Below, piece after piece: positions 7,453-17,486 of a DNA stretch of 64,000 nucleotides. The DNA lies in the NCBI RefSeq assembly GCF_011045035.1, contig NZ_JAALAA010000001.1:62001-126000 (forward strand), written 5' to 3'. Position 1 is the first letter of the stretch. Each line of letters begins with the position of its first letter. The notes below the pieces were generated by a model. That model was not told the DNA's origin, made no database searches, and saw nothing but the letters and a program-made list of their open reading frames with translations. The position numbers and the translations under genes were made by a program. The DNA is from Nocardioides turkmenicus. Its GTDB lineage: Bacteria > Actinomycetota > Actinomycetes > Propionibacteriales > Nocardioidaceae.

Positions 7453-9589
7453 CTTCGTCCTCCGCTGACGGCGAGTTCTCGGGTACCTCGGCGTGCAGCT
7501 GCTCCTGCTGGACGAGGTGCAGGTAGGTGAGATGGCGGTCGTACTGGTCGAGCACGTCCCCCAGCAGCTGCTCGTGCGAGTAGCCGTTGACGTCGTAGCC
7601 CTGGGTGCCCTCGGCGAGGTGTACCTCGGCTCGGAAGTAGACGTCGCCGGTGACCCGGCCGACCGCGAAGCTCGGCGCTGAGCAGGGCAGCGGCGTGACC
7701 TTGTAGACGAACGCCGGCGCATCCCCGAGATCGGTGTGGATCTGGACACCGGCGATGCCGCGTACGGCCTTGGTCTCCTGCACCACCGACGTCAGCCCGT
7801 GGGAGCAGAGCTCGGCGGCGACCTCGTCGAGGACCGGCTTGGCGACCGTGCCGATGAACCGCTCGGTGTCCTCGGCGGTGGGATAGGTCACCGAGCGACG
7901 CAGCCGCTGCGCGAGCGAAGGACGTACGTTGCCGTCGGTCGCTCCGACCAGGCGCGCCGAGGAGATCGCGGACGGCAGCGAGTAGCGCACGCTGTCGGAC
8001 TTGAACGACTCCAGCCGTAGCGAGCGGTGGAGCCCGACGGCGACCAGGGCGAGCACGATCGAGAACGGCAGTCCCATGATGATCGTGGCGTTTGTCAGCG
8101 TCGTCAGCCACGCATCCCCGCCGGCGAACATCAGGGCGAGGGTCAGCGCGCCGATCGCGAAGGACCAGAAGATCCGGACCGGGATCGAGCAGTCGGCCAT
8201 CGGGTGCGGCAGGCGCGAGGTGAAGTTGCCCATCACCAGCGCGCCGGAGTCGGCCGACGTGACGTAGTAGAGGAACCCGGTCAGGGTGGCGAGCGCTGCC
8301 AGCGCGATCGCTCCGGGGTAGTTGTCGAGGAAGGCGTAGAAGCCCTGGGCGTAGTTGGCGTTGGTCATCTCGCCGAACTCGGCGTCACCGCCGCGGATCC
8401 GGCCCAGCGCGCTGTTGCCGAAGATCGAGACCCACAGCAGGATGAAGCCGAACGGGATCATCATCACGCCCACCAGGAACTGCCGGATCGTCCGGCCGCG
8501 CGAGATCCGCGCCAGGAACAGCCCCACGAACGGCGACCAGGCGACCCACCAGGCCCAGAAGAAGAGGGTCCACAGGTTCTTCCAGACCCCGACGTCGCCG
8601 TTCTCGACGGTGTCGTACGGCATCGTGTCGAAGCTCATCCCGGGCAGGTGCACCAGGTAGTCACCGAGGTTCATCACCAGCGAGTTGAGCAGGAACGCGG
8701 TGTCGTCGGAGAAGAGCACGTAGAGCATCAGCGCCAGCGAGAGCAGCACGTTGAGCTCGGAGAGTCGGCGGATGCCCTTGTCGACGCCGGAGACCGCCGA
8801 GATCGTGCCGAGCAGCACCGCGACCACGACCAGGCCGACCTGCGCGCCGCGGCCCTCGGGGATGTCGAAGAGCACGTTGAGGCCCGCGTTGAGCAGCGCG
8901 ATCGAGATGCCGAGCGAGGTGGCGATGCCGAAGATCGTGCCGAGCACGGCGGCCAGGTCGATCCCGTCACCGAGCCGGCCGTGGACCCGCTTGTCGAAGA
9001 TCGGGTAGAGCGCCGAGCGGATCGAGAGCGGCAGCCCGTGGCGGAAGGAGAAGTAGCCGAGCGCCATGCCCATCACGGCGTACATCGCCCAGCCGGACAG
9101 GCCGTAGTGGAACAGCGTCCAGGTCACGGCCTGCTCGGCGGCGGCGACGCTGCCGCCCTCGCCGGTCGGCGGGGTGAGGTACTGCGAGACCGGCTCGGCC
9201 ACGGAGTAGAACATCAGGTCGGCACCGATGCCGGCCGCGAAGAGCATCGCGGTCCAGGTGAACATCGAGTACTCCGGCCTGGACTCCTCCGGACCGAGCC
9301 GGACCCGCCCGTGGCGGGACAGGCAGATGAACAGTACGAACGCGATCAGTGCCGCGGCCAGTGCGAAGTACCACCAGCCGAAGTACTTCGAGATCCAGCC
9401 GACGACGTGCCCGATCGCCGTGCCCGCCGTATCCGGCGCGAGCAGTGCGAAGAGCGTGAACGCGACGACCACCCCGGCGGAGCCGAAGAAGACGGTCTTG
9501 TTCAGCTCCGGCTTCGTCGAGGGGATCTCGTCTGGGGCCGCGGCAGGTTCACCTAAGGGCGTACGCGTCGGGTCGATGGTCTCCGGCAT
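7433..9589 (-). CDS. betT: BCCT-family choline/betaine transporter (BetT-like)
   Basis: A 718-residue secondary transporter with 12 predicted membrane segments. The cation-substrate core shows FAAGIGADLMFYSVAEPVSQ and the BCCT signature WAWWVAWSPFVGLFLARISR. A long hydrophilic C-terminal extension of ~190 residues, ending in an acidic tail, resembles the osmosensory tail of E. coli BetT. Third gene of the minus-strand set betB-betA-betT with a 72-nt gap from betA and a good AGGAGA ribosome-binding site upstream of ATG 9589. Beside choline dehydrogenase and betaine aldehyde dehydrogenase it most likely imports choline; betaine or carnitine remain possible. Confidence 0.9.
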   Translation of the reverse strand: MPETIDPTRTPLGEPAAAPDEIPSTKPELNKTVFFGSAGVVVAFTLFALLAPDTAGTAIGHVVGWISKYFGWWYFALAAALIAFVLFICLSRHGRVRLGPEESRPEYSMFTWTAMLFAAGIGADLMFYSVAEPVSQYLTPPTGEGGSVAAAEQAVTWTLFHYGLSGWAMYAVMGMALGYFSFRHGLPLSIRSALYPIFDKRVHGRLGDGIDLAAVLGTIFGIATSLGISIALLNAGLNVLFDIPEGRGAQVGLVVVAVLLGTISAVSGVDKGIRRLSELNVLLSLALMLYVLFSDDTAFLLNSLVMNLGDYLVHLPGMSFDTMPYDTVENGDVGVWKNLWTLFFWAWWVAWSPFVGLFLARISRGRTIRQFLVGVMMIPFGFILLWVSIFGNSALGRIRGGDAEFGEMTNANYAQGFYAFLDNYPGAIALAALATLTGFLYYVTSADSGALVMGNFTSRLPHPMADCSIPVRIFWSFAIGALTLALMFAGGDAWLTTLTNATIIMGLPFSIVLALVAVGLHRSLRLESFKSDSVRYSLPSAISSARLVGATDGNVRPSLAQRLRRSVTYPTAEDTERFIGTVAKPVLDEVAAELCSHGLTSVVQETKAVRGIAGVQIHTDLGDAPAFVYKVTPLPCSAPSFAVGRVTGDVYFRAEVHLAEGTQGYDVNGYSHEQLLGDVLDQYDRHLTYLHLVQQEQLHAEVPENSPSAEDEVSGADR

Positions 9590-9661
9590 GAGCTGTCTCC
9601 TCCGGTTGGGGTGCCCGGGAGGCTAGTCCGCCCGGCGCCGGCTTTGGGTCACGATCGGGTT

Positions 9662-11398
9662 TCAGATCTGGTTGCGCGGGTCTCCCGCCGGCCACAGGGG
9701 CGAGTCGTCGCGGTGGCGGTAGTAGGGAGCGTCCGAGGGTGCCAGCGGGGTGTTGCCCGCGATCAGGTCGGCGGCCTTCTCCGCGACCATCATCACCGGC
9801 GCGTAGATGTTGCCGTTGGTGACGTACGGGAAGACGCTGGCGTCCACCACCCGCAGTCCTTCGGTGCCATGCACCTTCATCGAGGTCGGGTCGGTCACCG
9901 ACATCTCGCCGGTGCCCATCGCCGCGGTGCAGGACGGGTGCAGCGCCGTCTCGGCGTCCTTGCGGACCCAGTCGAGGATCTCCTCGTCGGTCTCCACCGA
10001 CGGCCCCGGCGACATCTCGCCGGCGTTGAACGGCGCGAACGCAGGCTGGTTGAGGATGTTGCGCGCCACCCGCACGGCCTCGACCCACTCCCGCCGGTCG
10101 TTGGGCGTGGAGAGGTAGTTGAACAGCATCGAGGGGTGCTCGAACGGGTCGGCGGACTTGATCCGGACGTGGCCGCGGGTGTCGGCGTACATCGGGCCGA
10201 TGTGCACCTGGTAGCCGTGCTGGCCCTTCTCCTGACCAGGGGCCATCGAGCCGTCGTAGCGGATCGCGATCGGCAGGAAGTGGAACATCAGGTTGGGCCA
10301 GTCCACGTCCTCGTTGGACCGGGCGAACCCGCCGCCCTCGAAGTGGTTGGTCGCGCCCAGGCCCTTCTTCTGGAAGAGCCACTGCCAGGCGATCTTGGGC
10401 CGCTGGTGCCAGACCAGACCGGGTGCGATCGAGACCGGCTGCTTGGAGGCGTACTGGATGTAGACCTCGAGGTGGTCCTGGAGGTTCTCCCCCACGCCGG
10501 GCAGGTGGTGCACGACGTCGACACCGTGCGAGCGCAGCAGGGACTCGTCGCCGACACCGGAGAGCTGGAGCAGCTGGGGCGTGTTGATCGCGCCGCCGCA
10601 GCAGATGACCTCCTTCGCCGAGACGAAGTGGTGCTTGCGGGCGCGGCCGACGCCGCGTACGTAGTCCACGCCGGTCGCTCGCGGGACGTCGCCGGAGGTG
10701 TCGAAACGGATCTTGGTCGCGTGGGCGAAGGTCTCCACGCTGAGGTTGGGGCGGTTCATCACCGGGTGGAGGTAGGCCCGGGCCGCGGACCAGCGGCGGC
10801 CGTTCTTCACGTTGCGGTCGAAGGGGGCGAACCCCTCCTGGCGGTAGCCGTTGACGTCGTCGGTGAGCGGGTAGCCGGCCTCCTGGGCCGCCTCGAAGAA
10901 CGCCGAGAAGAGCGGGTTGGAGGCGGGGCCGCGCTCGAGGTGGAGCGGCCCGGAGCCACCGCGCCACTGGTCGGCGCCCGAGGTGCCGTCCTCGAGGAAG
11001 CGGCTCTCCATGCGCTTGAAGTAGGGCAGGCAGTGGCGGTAGTCCCACTCCTTCATCCCCGGGTCGGCAGCCCACCGCTCGTAGTCCATCGGGTTGCCGC
11101 GCTGGAAGATCATCCCGTTGATCGAGCTCGAGCCGCCGAGCACCTTGCCGCGGGCGTGGTAGACCCTGCGGCCGCCCAGGTGGGGCTCGGGGTCGGTCTC
11201 GTAGCCCCAGTCGTAGAGCTTGGAGCCGATCGGGAACGGCAGCGCCGCCGGCATGTGGATGAACGGGTCGATCTTGAAGTCGCTGTGGCCGGCCTCCAGC
11301 ACCAGCACCTTGGTCGACGGGTCGGCGCTGAGCCGATTGGCGAGCGCCGATCCGGCCGATCCGCCGCCGACGATGACGTAGTCGTACGTCTGGGTCAT
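9662..11398 (-). CDS. betA: Choline dehydrogenase (GMC oxidoreductase)
   Basis: Oxidises choline to betaine aldehyde. The 578-residue protein starts at ATG 11398 ([20 protein letters not shown]), placing the FAD-binding GxGxxG at the N-terminus as usual; an upstream in-frame extension lies inside betB and was rejected. GMC signature 1 appears as [20 protein letters not shown]. The catalytic His is in [12 protein letters not shown] and the second His/Asn position in [12 protein letters not shown]. The start is 5 nt after the betB stop, so the genes are co-transcribed and likely translationally coupled. E. coli BetA is 556 residues. Product goes to BetB. Confidence 0.93.
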   Translation of the reverse strand: MTQTYDYVIVGGGSAGSALANRLSADPSTKVLVLEAGHSDFKIDPFIHMPAALPFPIGSKLYDWGYETDPEPHLGGRRVYHARGKVLGGSSSINGMIFQRGNPMDYERWAADPGMKEWDYRHCLPYFKRMESRFLEDGTSGADQWRGGSGPLHLERGPASNPLFSAFFEAAQEAGYPLTDDVNGYRQEGFAPFDRNVKNGRRWSAARAYLHPVMNRPNLSVETFAHATKIRFDTSGDVPRATGVDYVRGVGRARKHHFVSAKEVICCGGAINTPQLLQLSGVGDESLLRSHGVDVVHHLPGVGENLQDHLEVYIQYASKQPVSIAPGLVWHQRPKIAWQWLFQKKGLGATNHFEGGGFARSNEDVDWPNLMFHFLPIAIRYDGSMAPGQEKGQHGYQVHIGPMYADTRGHVRIKSADPFEHPSMLFNYLSTPNDRREWVEAVRVARNILNQPAFAPFNAGEMSPGPSVETDEEILDWVRKDAETALHPSCTAAMGTGEMSVTDPTSMKVHGTEGLRVVDASVFPYVTNGNIYAPVMMVAEKAADLIAGNTPLAPSDAPYYRHRDDSPLWPAGDPRNQI

Positions 11399-11403
11399 CT
11401 TCT

Positions 11404-12891
11404 TCACTTCTCCTCGGGGGTGCGCGGCGCGAACCAGTGCTGCGGGCTCGGGTCGATGTTGTGCCAGATGTGCTTGGTCTCGCGGTACTCCTCCAGCCCG
11501 GCCTGGCCGAGCTCGCGGCCGATACCGGACTGCTTGTAGCCGCCCCACTCGGCCTGGGCCACGTAGGGGTGGTAGTCGTTGATCCAGACCGTGCCCATCC
11601 GCAGCCGGGCGGCGACCCGCTCGGCGCGGCCGGCGTCGCTGGTCCAGACCGCGCCGGCGAGGCCGTAGATGGAGTCGTTGGCGATCCGGACGGCGTCGTC
11701 CTCGTCGGTGAAGGTCTCCACGGTGAGGACCGGGCCGAACGACTCGTCCTGGGTGACCGACATGTCGGTGGTGCAGTCGTCGAGGATCGTCGGCAGGTAG
11801 TAGAAGCCGTCGGCGAGCGCGGGGTCGTCGGGGCGCTTGCCGCCGGTGCGGAGGGTGGCGCCCTCGGCCAGGCCCTTGGCGACGTACGCCTCGACCTTGT
11901 CGCGGTGGGCACTGCTGGTCAGCGGGCCGGTCTCGGCGTTCTCGTCGAAGGGGCCGCCGAGACGGATCTGCTCGGCGCGCGTGACCAGCTTGTCGACGAA
12001 GCGGTCCTTGATCGACTCCTCGATGATCAGCCGTGCCCCGGCCGAGCAGACCTGGCCGGAGTGCAGGAAGACCGCGGTCAGCGCGAAGTCGAGGGCCGTC
12101 TCCAGGTCGGAGTCGGCGAAGACGATGTTGGGGTTCTTGCCGCCGAGCTCGAGGGCGACCTTCTTGACGGTCGCGGCGGCGTTGGCCATCAGCCGCTTAC
12201 CGGTGGCGAGGCCACCGGTGAAGGAGACCAGGTCGATGCGGGGATCCTCGGACAGCGGTGCACCCGCGGTCGGCCCTTCGCCGAGGACCAGGTTGCCGAC
12301 ACCCGCCGGAAGGCCCGCCTCCTCGAGCACCTTCATCAGGTGGATCGCACTGTGCGGCGTGAGCTCGCTGGGCTTGAGCACGAAGGTGTTGCCCGCGGCC
12401 AGGCACGGCGCGACCTTCCACGCCACCTGGAGCAGCGGGTAGTTCCACGGCGTGATCAGGCCACAGACCCCGACGGGCTCGTGGACGATGCGGCTCTTGA
12501 CGGAGGGGTTCCCGGTGTCGACCACGCGTCCGGCGTCCTCGGCGGCGACGTGACCGAAGTGGCGGAACACCGAGACCACGTCGGCGACGTCGTACTCGCT
12601 CTCGACCAGGCGCTTCCCGGTGTCGAGCGACTCCGCCCGGGCGATGATCGCGGTGTCCCGCTCGAGCAGGTCGGCGACCCTCAGCAGCAGGTCGCCCCGC
12701 TCCCGCGCGGGCGTCGCCGGCCACACACCACTGTCGAAAGCATTCCGCGCCGCGGCGATCGCGGCCCGGGTGTCCTCCGCTCCAGCCTCCGCAACGGTCC
12801 CGACGACCGCGCCGTCGGCTGGACAGCGGATCTCCCGCTGGTCGCCCGAACGCGCGGGCACCCAGCGCCCGTCGATGTAGATCTGGCTCAT
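11404..12891 (-). CDS. betB: Betaine aldehyde dehydrogenase
   Basis: NAD(P)-dependent oxidation of betaine aldehyde to glycine betaine. The 495 residues fit the ALDH family. Visible are the cofactor-site segment [20 protein letters not shown], the general-base Glu in [11 protein letters not shown] and the catalytic Cys in [12 protein letters not shown], plus the Rossmann [12 protein letters not shown]. Start at ATG 12891 ([18 protein letters not shown]). First gene of the betB-betA-betT operon; its promoter shares the region 12892-13059 with a divergent TetR regulator and contains tandem palindromes. Glycine betaine serves as osmoprotectant or can be catabolised further elsewhere. Confidence 0.93.
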   Translation of the reverse strand: MSQIYIDGRWVPARSGDQREIRCPADGAVVGTVAEAGAEDTRAAIAAARNAFDSGVWPATPARERGDLLLRVADLLERDTAIIARAESLDTGKRLVESEYDVADVVSVFRHFGHVAAEDAGRVVDTGNPSVKSRIVHEPVGVCGLITPWNYPLLQVAWKVAPCLAAGNTFVLKPSELTPHSAIHLMKVLEEAGLPAGVGNLVLGEGPTAGAPLSEDPRIDLVSFTGGLATGKRLMANAAATVKKVALELGGKNPNIVFADSDLETALDFALTAVFLHSGQVCSAGARLIIEESIKDRFVDKLVTRAEQIRLGGPFDENAETGPLTSSAHRDKVEAYVAKGLAEGATLRTGGKRPDDPALADGFYYLPTILDDCTTDMSVTQDESFGPVLTVETFTDEDDAVRIANDSIYGLAGAVWTSDAGRAERVAARLRMGTVWINDYHPYVAQAEWGGYKQSGIGRELGQAGLEEYRETKHIWHNIDPSPQHWFAPRTPEEK

Positions 12892-12907
12892 GAAACCTCC
12901 GGCGTCG

Positions 12908-12926
12908 GGTTGCTCAACAGGCAACC
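12908..12926 (-). promoter_or_regulatory. Small inverted repeat in betB leader
   Basis: GGTTGC at 12908-12913 pairs with GCAACC at 12921-12926 across a 7-nt loop, just upstream of the betB start at 12891. It would form a short hairpin in the betB mRNA leader. Its role is unknown and it may be chance. Confidence 0.35.
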
Positions 12927-12984
12927 GCGGGTGAATTCCAGATGATCCTGCGCGGACGCGAAGGGCCAGGTCAAGGGCCTGGAG

Positions 12985-13031
12985 AACAAATTTGTTGCAG
13001 GTGGTACAAATTTGTTCCAGGTGATACAAAA
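12985..13031. promoter_or_regulatory. Tandem operator for the BetI-like TetR regulator
   Basis: Two perfect 10-bp palindromes, ACAAATTTGT, lie at 12986-12995 and 13006-13015. A third, half-conserved copy (ACAAAA) begins at 13026. The three are spaced exactly 20 bp apart, i.e. about two helical turns, and the flanks also repeat (AG-GTGGT, AG-GTGAT). They sit between divergent betB and the TetR gene, so the regulator very likely binds here and controls both. Confidence 0.8.
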
Positions 13032-13059
13032 GGATGCTGCCAGTTGTTACAGTCGCCGC

Positions 13060-13629
13060 ATGACGACTGCTGGCACCGCGCCCGCGAAGGATCCACAGCG
13101 CCGCGCAGCCTGGGCCGAGCTGGCGACCGACTACGTCCACGAGCACGGCCTGATCGGCCTGAGCCTGCGCCCGCTGGCGGCCGAGCTCGGCACCAGCAAC
13201 CGCGTGCTGCTCTACCACTTCGGCACCAAGGACCAGCTGGTCGCCGACGTGCTGCGCACTTCCAACGAGCGGTCGGTCGCCGAGGTCGCCGCGCTCGCCC
13301 CCTCCGAAGACCTGCGCTCCGCGGTCTACGACCTCTGGACGGTGATGGAGGGCGACCGGTGCAGCCGGATCTATGTGGAGGCGGCCGCGCTCGGTCTCTT
13401 CGGCAGGGAGCCGTACGCCACCGCGGTCCAGGACGCCAACACACTGTGGATCGCCGGACTGATCGCACATCTGACCAAGTCCGGAGTGGATCCCGTCGTC
13501 GCCGAGCGGGCGGCCCATGTCATCGACGCCGCCTTCATGGGGTTCCAGCTCAGCCTCGGCCCCGACGGCAGCCTCCCGGAGCGTAGGTCCGTCGACGATC
13601 TGGCGGACGCGGTCGCCGCCCTGGCCTGA
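13060..13629 (+). CDS. TetR-family transcriptional regulator (BetI-like position)
   Basis: A 189-residue regulator beginning at ATG 13060 (MTTAGTAPAKDPQRRAAWAE). An earlier in-frame ATG at 13012 lies within the operator repeats and is unlikely to be used. The N-terminal helix-turn-helix spans LSLRPLAAELGTSNRVLLYHFG, typical of TetR. The C-terminal ligand domain is poorly conserved. It is divergent from betB, with three 20-bp-spaced operator repeats between them, so autoregulation and choline-responsive control of betB-betA-betT is the natural reading. Sequence similarity to enterobacterial BetI is not obvious, so the ligand is inference. Confidence 0.85.
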   Translation: MTTAGTAPAKDPQRRAAWAELATDYVHEHGLIGLSLRPLAAELGTSNRVLLYHFGTKDQLVADVLRTSNERSVAEVAALAPSEDLRSAVYDLWTVMEGDRCSRIYVEAAALGLFGREPYATAVQDANTLWIAGLIAHLTKSGVDPVVAERAAHVIDAAFMGFQLSLGPDGSLPERRSVDDLADAVAALA

Positions 13630-13713
13630 CGATCGCCGGTTTTCGCAACGCCGGAGCGCCGACCCCGATACCCTCGATGGTTGACCGAGTTCGCCGTCGA
13701 TGGAGGCATGCGC

Positions 13714-15786
13714 ATGATTCGTTCGGGCTCTATCCAAATTCTGACAGCGGCGTTGGCAGTCGGCGTCGCCACCGTGCTCATCGCCGCGTCGACCACCTCA
13801 TCCGCCACGGCTCGACCCCAGGCGGAACGCCTGGCCGAGTCCGACGCTCCCCTGCCGGGCCTGGTGCCGAAGCCGCTCCAGGTGAGCGCGAAGGGCGGGC
13901 CGGATTTCGTCCTGACCGGGCAGTCCCGCATCGTCGCCCGCGGTACGGACGCCGACGAGGTCGGCGACCTCTTGGCCGCCGAGCTGCGCCCGGCGACCGG
14001 CTTCGACCTCCCGGTCGTCACCGGCAGACCGACCCCTCGCGATGTCGTCCTGACCGTCGACCCCGAGGCCGGGTTCGGCGAGGTCGAGGACAGCCCGGAG
14101 GCGTACAAGATCTCCTCGACGGCCAAGGGGGTCAGGGTCACCGGTGCGAGTCGGCACGGGCTGTTCAACGGCACCCAGACGCTTCGGCAGCTGCTGCCGG
14201 CGTTCGCCGCATCTCCCTCGCGCGTCAACACGACGTGGACGGTGCCGGCGGTCTCGGTCCTGGACGCGCCGCGGTTCGGCTATCGCGGACTCATGCTCGA
14301 CGTCGCCCGCTCGTTCCTCGACGTCGGCGAGGTCAAGCAGGTCATCGACGCCGCAGCTGCGGCCAAGATCTCGGTGCTGCACATGCACCTGGCCGACGAC
14401 CAGGGGTGGCGGATCGAGATCACCAACGCCGGCCGCGCGGCCGGCGACGACATCGACTACACGGCGCTGACCCGGGTCTCGGGCGCGACTGCGGTGCTCG
14501 GCAACCCGTACCAGAGCGCCGACGGCCACACCGGGTTCTACACCCAGGACGACTACCGCTCGCTGGTGCGGTACGCCGCCGAGCGCGAGATCGAGATCAT
14601 CCCCGAGATCGACATCCCCGGCCACACGAACGCCGCCCTGGCCGCGATCCCGCAGCTCAACACCGCCGGGTCGAGCCACCCGGCGACCGAGGACGAGCCG
14701 GTGGCGCCGCACAACGGGACCATCGACGTCGGCTACTCCTACCTCGACCCGAACTCCGAGGCGACCTACACCTTCATCGAGCACGTCTTCTCGCAGCTCG
14801 CCGCGCTCACGCCGTCCGAGTTCCTGCACGTCGGCGGCGACGAGTCGCACGCGATGACGCAGCGCTACGGACACGAGGGCTACGTGGCGTTCGTCGAGCG
14901 CGCGCTCGAGATCGTCCACGGGCTCGGGAAGAAGACGATCGGCTGGAACGAGTACGCCGAGTCCGGGCTCACGGCGGGCGACGGTGTGCAGTACTGGGCC
15001 GGCACGACCGAGCACGCCAAGCGCGCCGTCCTCGAGGACGGCGCCAAGCTGCTCGTCTCGCCGGGCAACATGTCCTACCTCGACATGAAGTACCACCCGA
15101 AGACGCCGATCGGGCTCTCCTAGGCGTGCTCGGGCGACTGCGACGTCGCGCACTACTACGACTGGAGCCCCCAGGAGGTCATCGCGGGTGTCGGGGACGA
15201 GCACATCCTCGGCACCGAGGCGCCGCTGTGGTCCGAGACGATCCGGGGCGTCGACCAGGCCGAGTTCATGATCTTCCCGCGCATCCTCGCGCACGGGGAG
15301 ACCGGCTGGACCGCGGAGTCGCTGCGCTCGCCGTCGGACTTCGCGGCGCGGCTCGCCTCGGTCGGTCCGCGACTGGCCGCAGCCGGCACCAACTTCTACG
15401 ACGGGCCGCAGATCGCCTGGTCGACGGAGCTGGCCGGAACCGATGCTGCGGCCTCGGCCGGGTCGGTCGAACCGGTGTCGGTCGGACTGCTCGCCGCCCC
15501 CGGGACCAAGACCGACGGGACCACGGTCGCCGTCGACAAGGTCGACGACGCGGACAGCACCGGCGGCTCGTCGCTGACCGCACCGCTCACGGCGACCGTC
15601 GACTTCGGGGACGGTTCGGCTCCGGTGCCCGCACGGTTCACCACCTCGGAGCCCCGGGACTCGCTCCACGCCGCCGGGGTCTATGCGGTGACGGCTGCGC
15701 ATGCGTACGAATCGCCGGGGACGTATCGCGGCACGATCACGGCCTCCGACGGATCGAAGGCGAGGTTCACCGTCACGGTCTCCTGA
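13714..15786 (+). pseudogene. Secreted beta-N-acetylhexosaminidase (GH20), interrupted by an in-frame amber codon
   Basis: A GH20 hexosaminidase of 690 codons with one TAG at 15121-15123 (codon 470); the frame is otherwise open on both sides. GGAGG at 13702-13706 selects ATG 13714, giving a signal peptide (MIRSGSIQILTAALAVGVAT). The order is: GH20b domain (SSTAKGVRVTGASRHGLFNG), the TIM barrel, and catalytic Asp376-Glu377 in HVGGDE. After the stop the barrel continues with TEAPLWSETIRGVDQAEFM and FPRILAHGETGW, then a C-terminal PKD/Ig-like region (VDFGDGSAPV). The stop falls in GLS-TAG-AC, where GH20 enzymes normally have Trp (GLTWAG-like), so a single TGG-to-TAG change explains it. Without readthrough the product lacks part of the barrel and is probably inactive. 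Confidence 0.85.
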
Positions 15787-15813
15787 TGTCACAGACCTCG
15801 CGGGACGGGTGTC
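15787..15813 (+). promoter_or_regulatory. Putative ECF41-type promoter for the FAD oxidoreductase-DoxX pair
   Basis: TGTCACA at 15787-15793 is followed after exactly 16 nt by TGTC at 15810-15813. The same arrangement (TGTCACA-N16-CGTC) precedes the ECF41 sigma gene at 19274. TGTCACA with CGTC is, as I recall, the described promoter motif of ECF41 sigma factors. The expected transcription start would fall only a few bases before ATG 15822, suggesting a leaderless or nearly leaderless mRNA. The -35 element begins right after the GH20 stop. Confidence 0.6.
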
Positions 15814-15821
15814 CTTGGGGT

Positions 15822-17021
15822 ATGAGCAACCAAGGAACCTCGAGCAGGAGCCGGGTGGTGGTCGTCGGCGGCGGATATGCCGGTGTGATGGCCGCCAACC
15901 GGCTCACCAAGCGCGACGACATCGACATCACCCTGGTCAACCCGCGCGACCACTTCGTCGAGCGGATCCGGCTGCACCAGCTCGTCGGTGGCACCTCGGA
16001 GGCCGTGGTGGCCTACACCGACGTGCTCAGCCCGCGCGTGGAGCTGGCGGTCGACACCGTGGTCTCCATCGACGCGGGCGCGCGGACCGTCGCCCTCGGG
16101 AGCGGGCAGGAGATGACGTACGACTACCTGGTCTACGCCGTCGGCAGCGCCGGCACCACCCGGGTCGCCGGCGCCGCGGAGCACGCCTTCGGCGTCTCGA
16201 CCTACGAGGAGGCGAACCGGCTCAAGGCCGTGCTGGACACCACGCCGGCCGACGCCCCGGTGATCGTCGTCGGCGGCGGGCCGACCGGTATCGAGGTCTC
16301 CTCCGAGCTCGCCGAGGCCGGCCGGAACGTGGCTCTCATCTGTGGCGACAGGCTCGGACCATGGCTGCACGAGAAGGGCCGGGCCGTCGCCGAGCGCGAT
16401 CTGCGGCGGCTGGGCGTCGGCATCGTCGAGGGAGCCGTGGCGACCGAGGTGAAGGAAGGTCGCGTACGCCTCGACAACGGCCGCGAGCTGCCCAGCTCGG
16501 TCACGATCTGGACCGCCGGGTTCGCCGCGCCCGACCTGGCTCGCGCGAGCGGGCTGACCACCGACGAGCTCGGCCGGCTGGTGACCGACGAGACCCTGAC
16601 CAGCGTCGACGACGACCGGATCATCGCGACCGGGGACGCCGCGGCGCCGTCGGGGCTGGCGTACCGGATGAGCTGCCAGGCCGCCAACCAGCTCGGTCCG
16701 CTCGCCGGCGAGACAGTGCTCACACGACTGGCCGGTGGGACCCCTGAGGCCACTAGCATCGGCTTCGTGGGTCAGTGCATCAGTATCGGCCGCGAGCGCG
16801 GCCTGGTGAACCTCGCTCGTCGCGACGACTCCGCGGTCGCCGGCCGGATCCGTGGCGTGCCGGCCGCGAAGATCAAGGAGCTGGTCTGCCGCAGCACGGT
16901 CTGGGCGCTGTCGATGGAGGCACGCCGTCCGGGATCCGCGTTCGGCTTCAAGGACCGCTCCCGCGCGGGACGGGTCCAGGCGGCAGCCGTCATGCCGCTG
17001 ACGAAGGAGCGGAGTCGGTGA
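15822..17021 (+). CDS. FAD-dependent pyridine nucleotide-disulphide oxidoreductase (NDH-2-like)
   Basis: A 399-residue flavoprotein with two dinucleotide-binding motifs: VVVVGGGYAGVMAANRL near residue 13 (FAD) and VIVVGGGPTGIEVSSELAEA near residue 150 (NAD(P)H). The second FAD-contact motif is IIATGDAAAPSG. The layout fits type II NADH dehydrogenase/ferredoxin reductase-like enzymes, but it lacks the C-terminal membrane helix of true Ndh. I start at ATG 15822; an in-frame ATG at 15786 lies inside the putative promoter. Its stop overlaps the DoxX gene start (GTGA). ECF41 sigma factors are typically linked to such oxidoreductases, and a sigma factor of that type lies 2.3 kb downstream. Substrate unknown. 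Confidence 0.85.
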   Translation: MSNQGTSSRSRVVVVGGGYAGVMAANRLTKRDDIDITLVNPRDHFVERIRLHQLVGGTSEAVVAYTDVLSPRVELAVDTVVSIDAGARTVALGSGQEMTYDYLVYAVGSAGTTRVAGAAEHAFGVSTYEEANRLKAVLDTTPADAPVIVVGGGPTGIEVSSELAEAGRNVALICGDRLGPWLHEKGRAVAERDLRRLGVGIVEGAVATEVKEGRVRLDNGRELPSSVTIWTAGFAAPDLARASGLTTDELGRLVTDETLTSVDDDRIIATGDAAAPSGLAYRMSCQAANQLGPLAGETVLTRLAGGTPEATSIGFVGQCISIGRERGLVNLARRDDSAVAGRIRGVPAAKIKELVCRSTVWALSMEARRPGSAFGFKDRSRAGRVQAAAVMPLTKERSR

Positions 17022-17389
17022 GCCTGGCCGTCACCATCGTCGCCTGGCTCCTGGCCGCGTTCGTCATCGTCGTCGGGGTGGCCCACCTGGTCACGCCCGC
17101 CAAGGTGGAACCGCTGGTCCCCGAGTGGTGGCCGGCCAAGCGGGCGACGGTGTACGCCTCGGGGGTCGCCGAGGTGGTGATCGGGATCGGCCTGCTGGTC
17201 CCGGCCACCCGCACCTGGGCGGCTGCCGTGGCGGTGCTGATGTTCCTCGCCTACACGCTCGTCCACCTCGACGACCTGCGTCACACCTCCCACGCGACCC
17301 GCGCCAGCGACACCACCGGCGGCGTGATCACCCGGGGTGTGGTCAACCTCGCGTACGCCGGGCTGGCCCTCTTCGTCTGCCTCGGCTAG
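17018..17389 (+). CDS. DoxX-family integral membrane protein
   Basis: A 123-residue protein with four predicted membrane helices: VTIVAWLLAAFVIVVGVAHL, the ATVYASGVAEVVIGIGLLV region, TWAAAVAVLMFLAYTLVHL and VNLAYAGLALFVCL. The PAKVEPLVPEWWP loop after helix one is typical of DoxX/DoxD-like proteins. GTG start at 17018 overlaps the preceding stop by 4 nt with AAGGAG upstream, so it is translationally coupled to the FAD oxidoreductase. A redox partnership at the membrane, with quinol or thiol as in other DoxX systems, is inference. Confidence 0.85.
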   Translation: MSLAVTIVAWLLAAFVIVVGVAHLVTPAKVEPLVPEWWPAKRATVYASGVAEVVIGIGLLVPATRTWAAAVAVLMFLAYTLVHLDDLRHTSHATRASDTTGGVITRGVVNLAYAGLALFVCLG

Positions 17390-17486
17390 CCCGTCGGGAG
17401 GAGTTCAGGCAGGGGACGTACGGCGGTCGCCGCGGGATCACGCGGTCCGGACAGGTTGAGGTCCACCCTCACCGAAGGAGATCCCG

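Noticed and set aside
9611..11539. 642-residue open frame antisense to betA
   Set aside because: Shadow of the high-GC coding strand; Val/Gly/Arg/Asp-rich, no domain, fully overlapped by a gene with clear GMC motifs.
13798..15792. 664-residue open frame antisense to the GH20 gene
   Set aside because: Low-complexity Arg/Asp/Val composition and no motif; a mirror of GH20 codon bias. It also spans the amber position, which argues nothing either way.
13677..17021. 1114-residue continuous open frame covering GH20 and the FAD oxidoreductase
   Set aside because: The first two thirds are an out-of-frame reading of the hexosaminidase; only the part from 15822 is a real protein.
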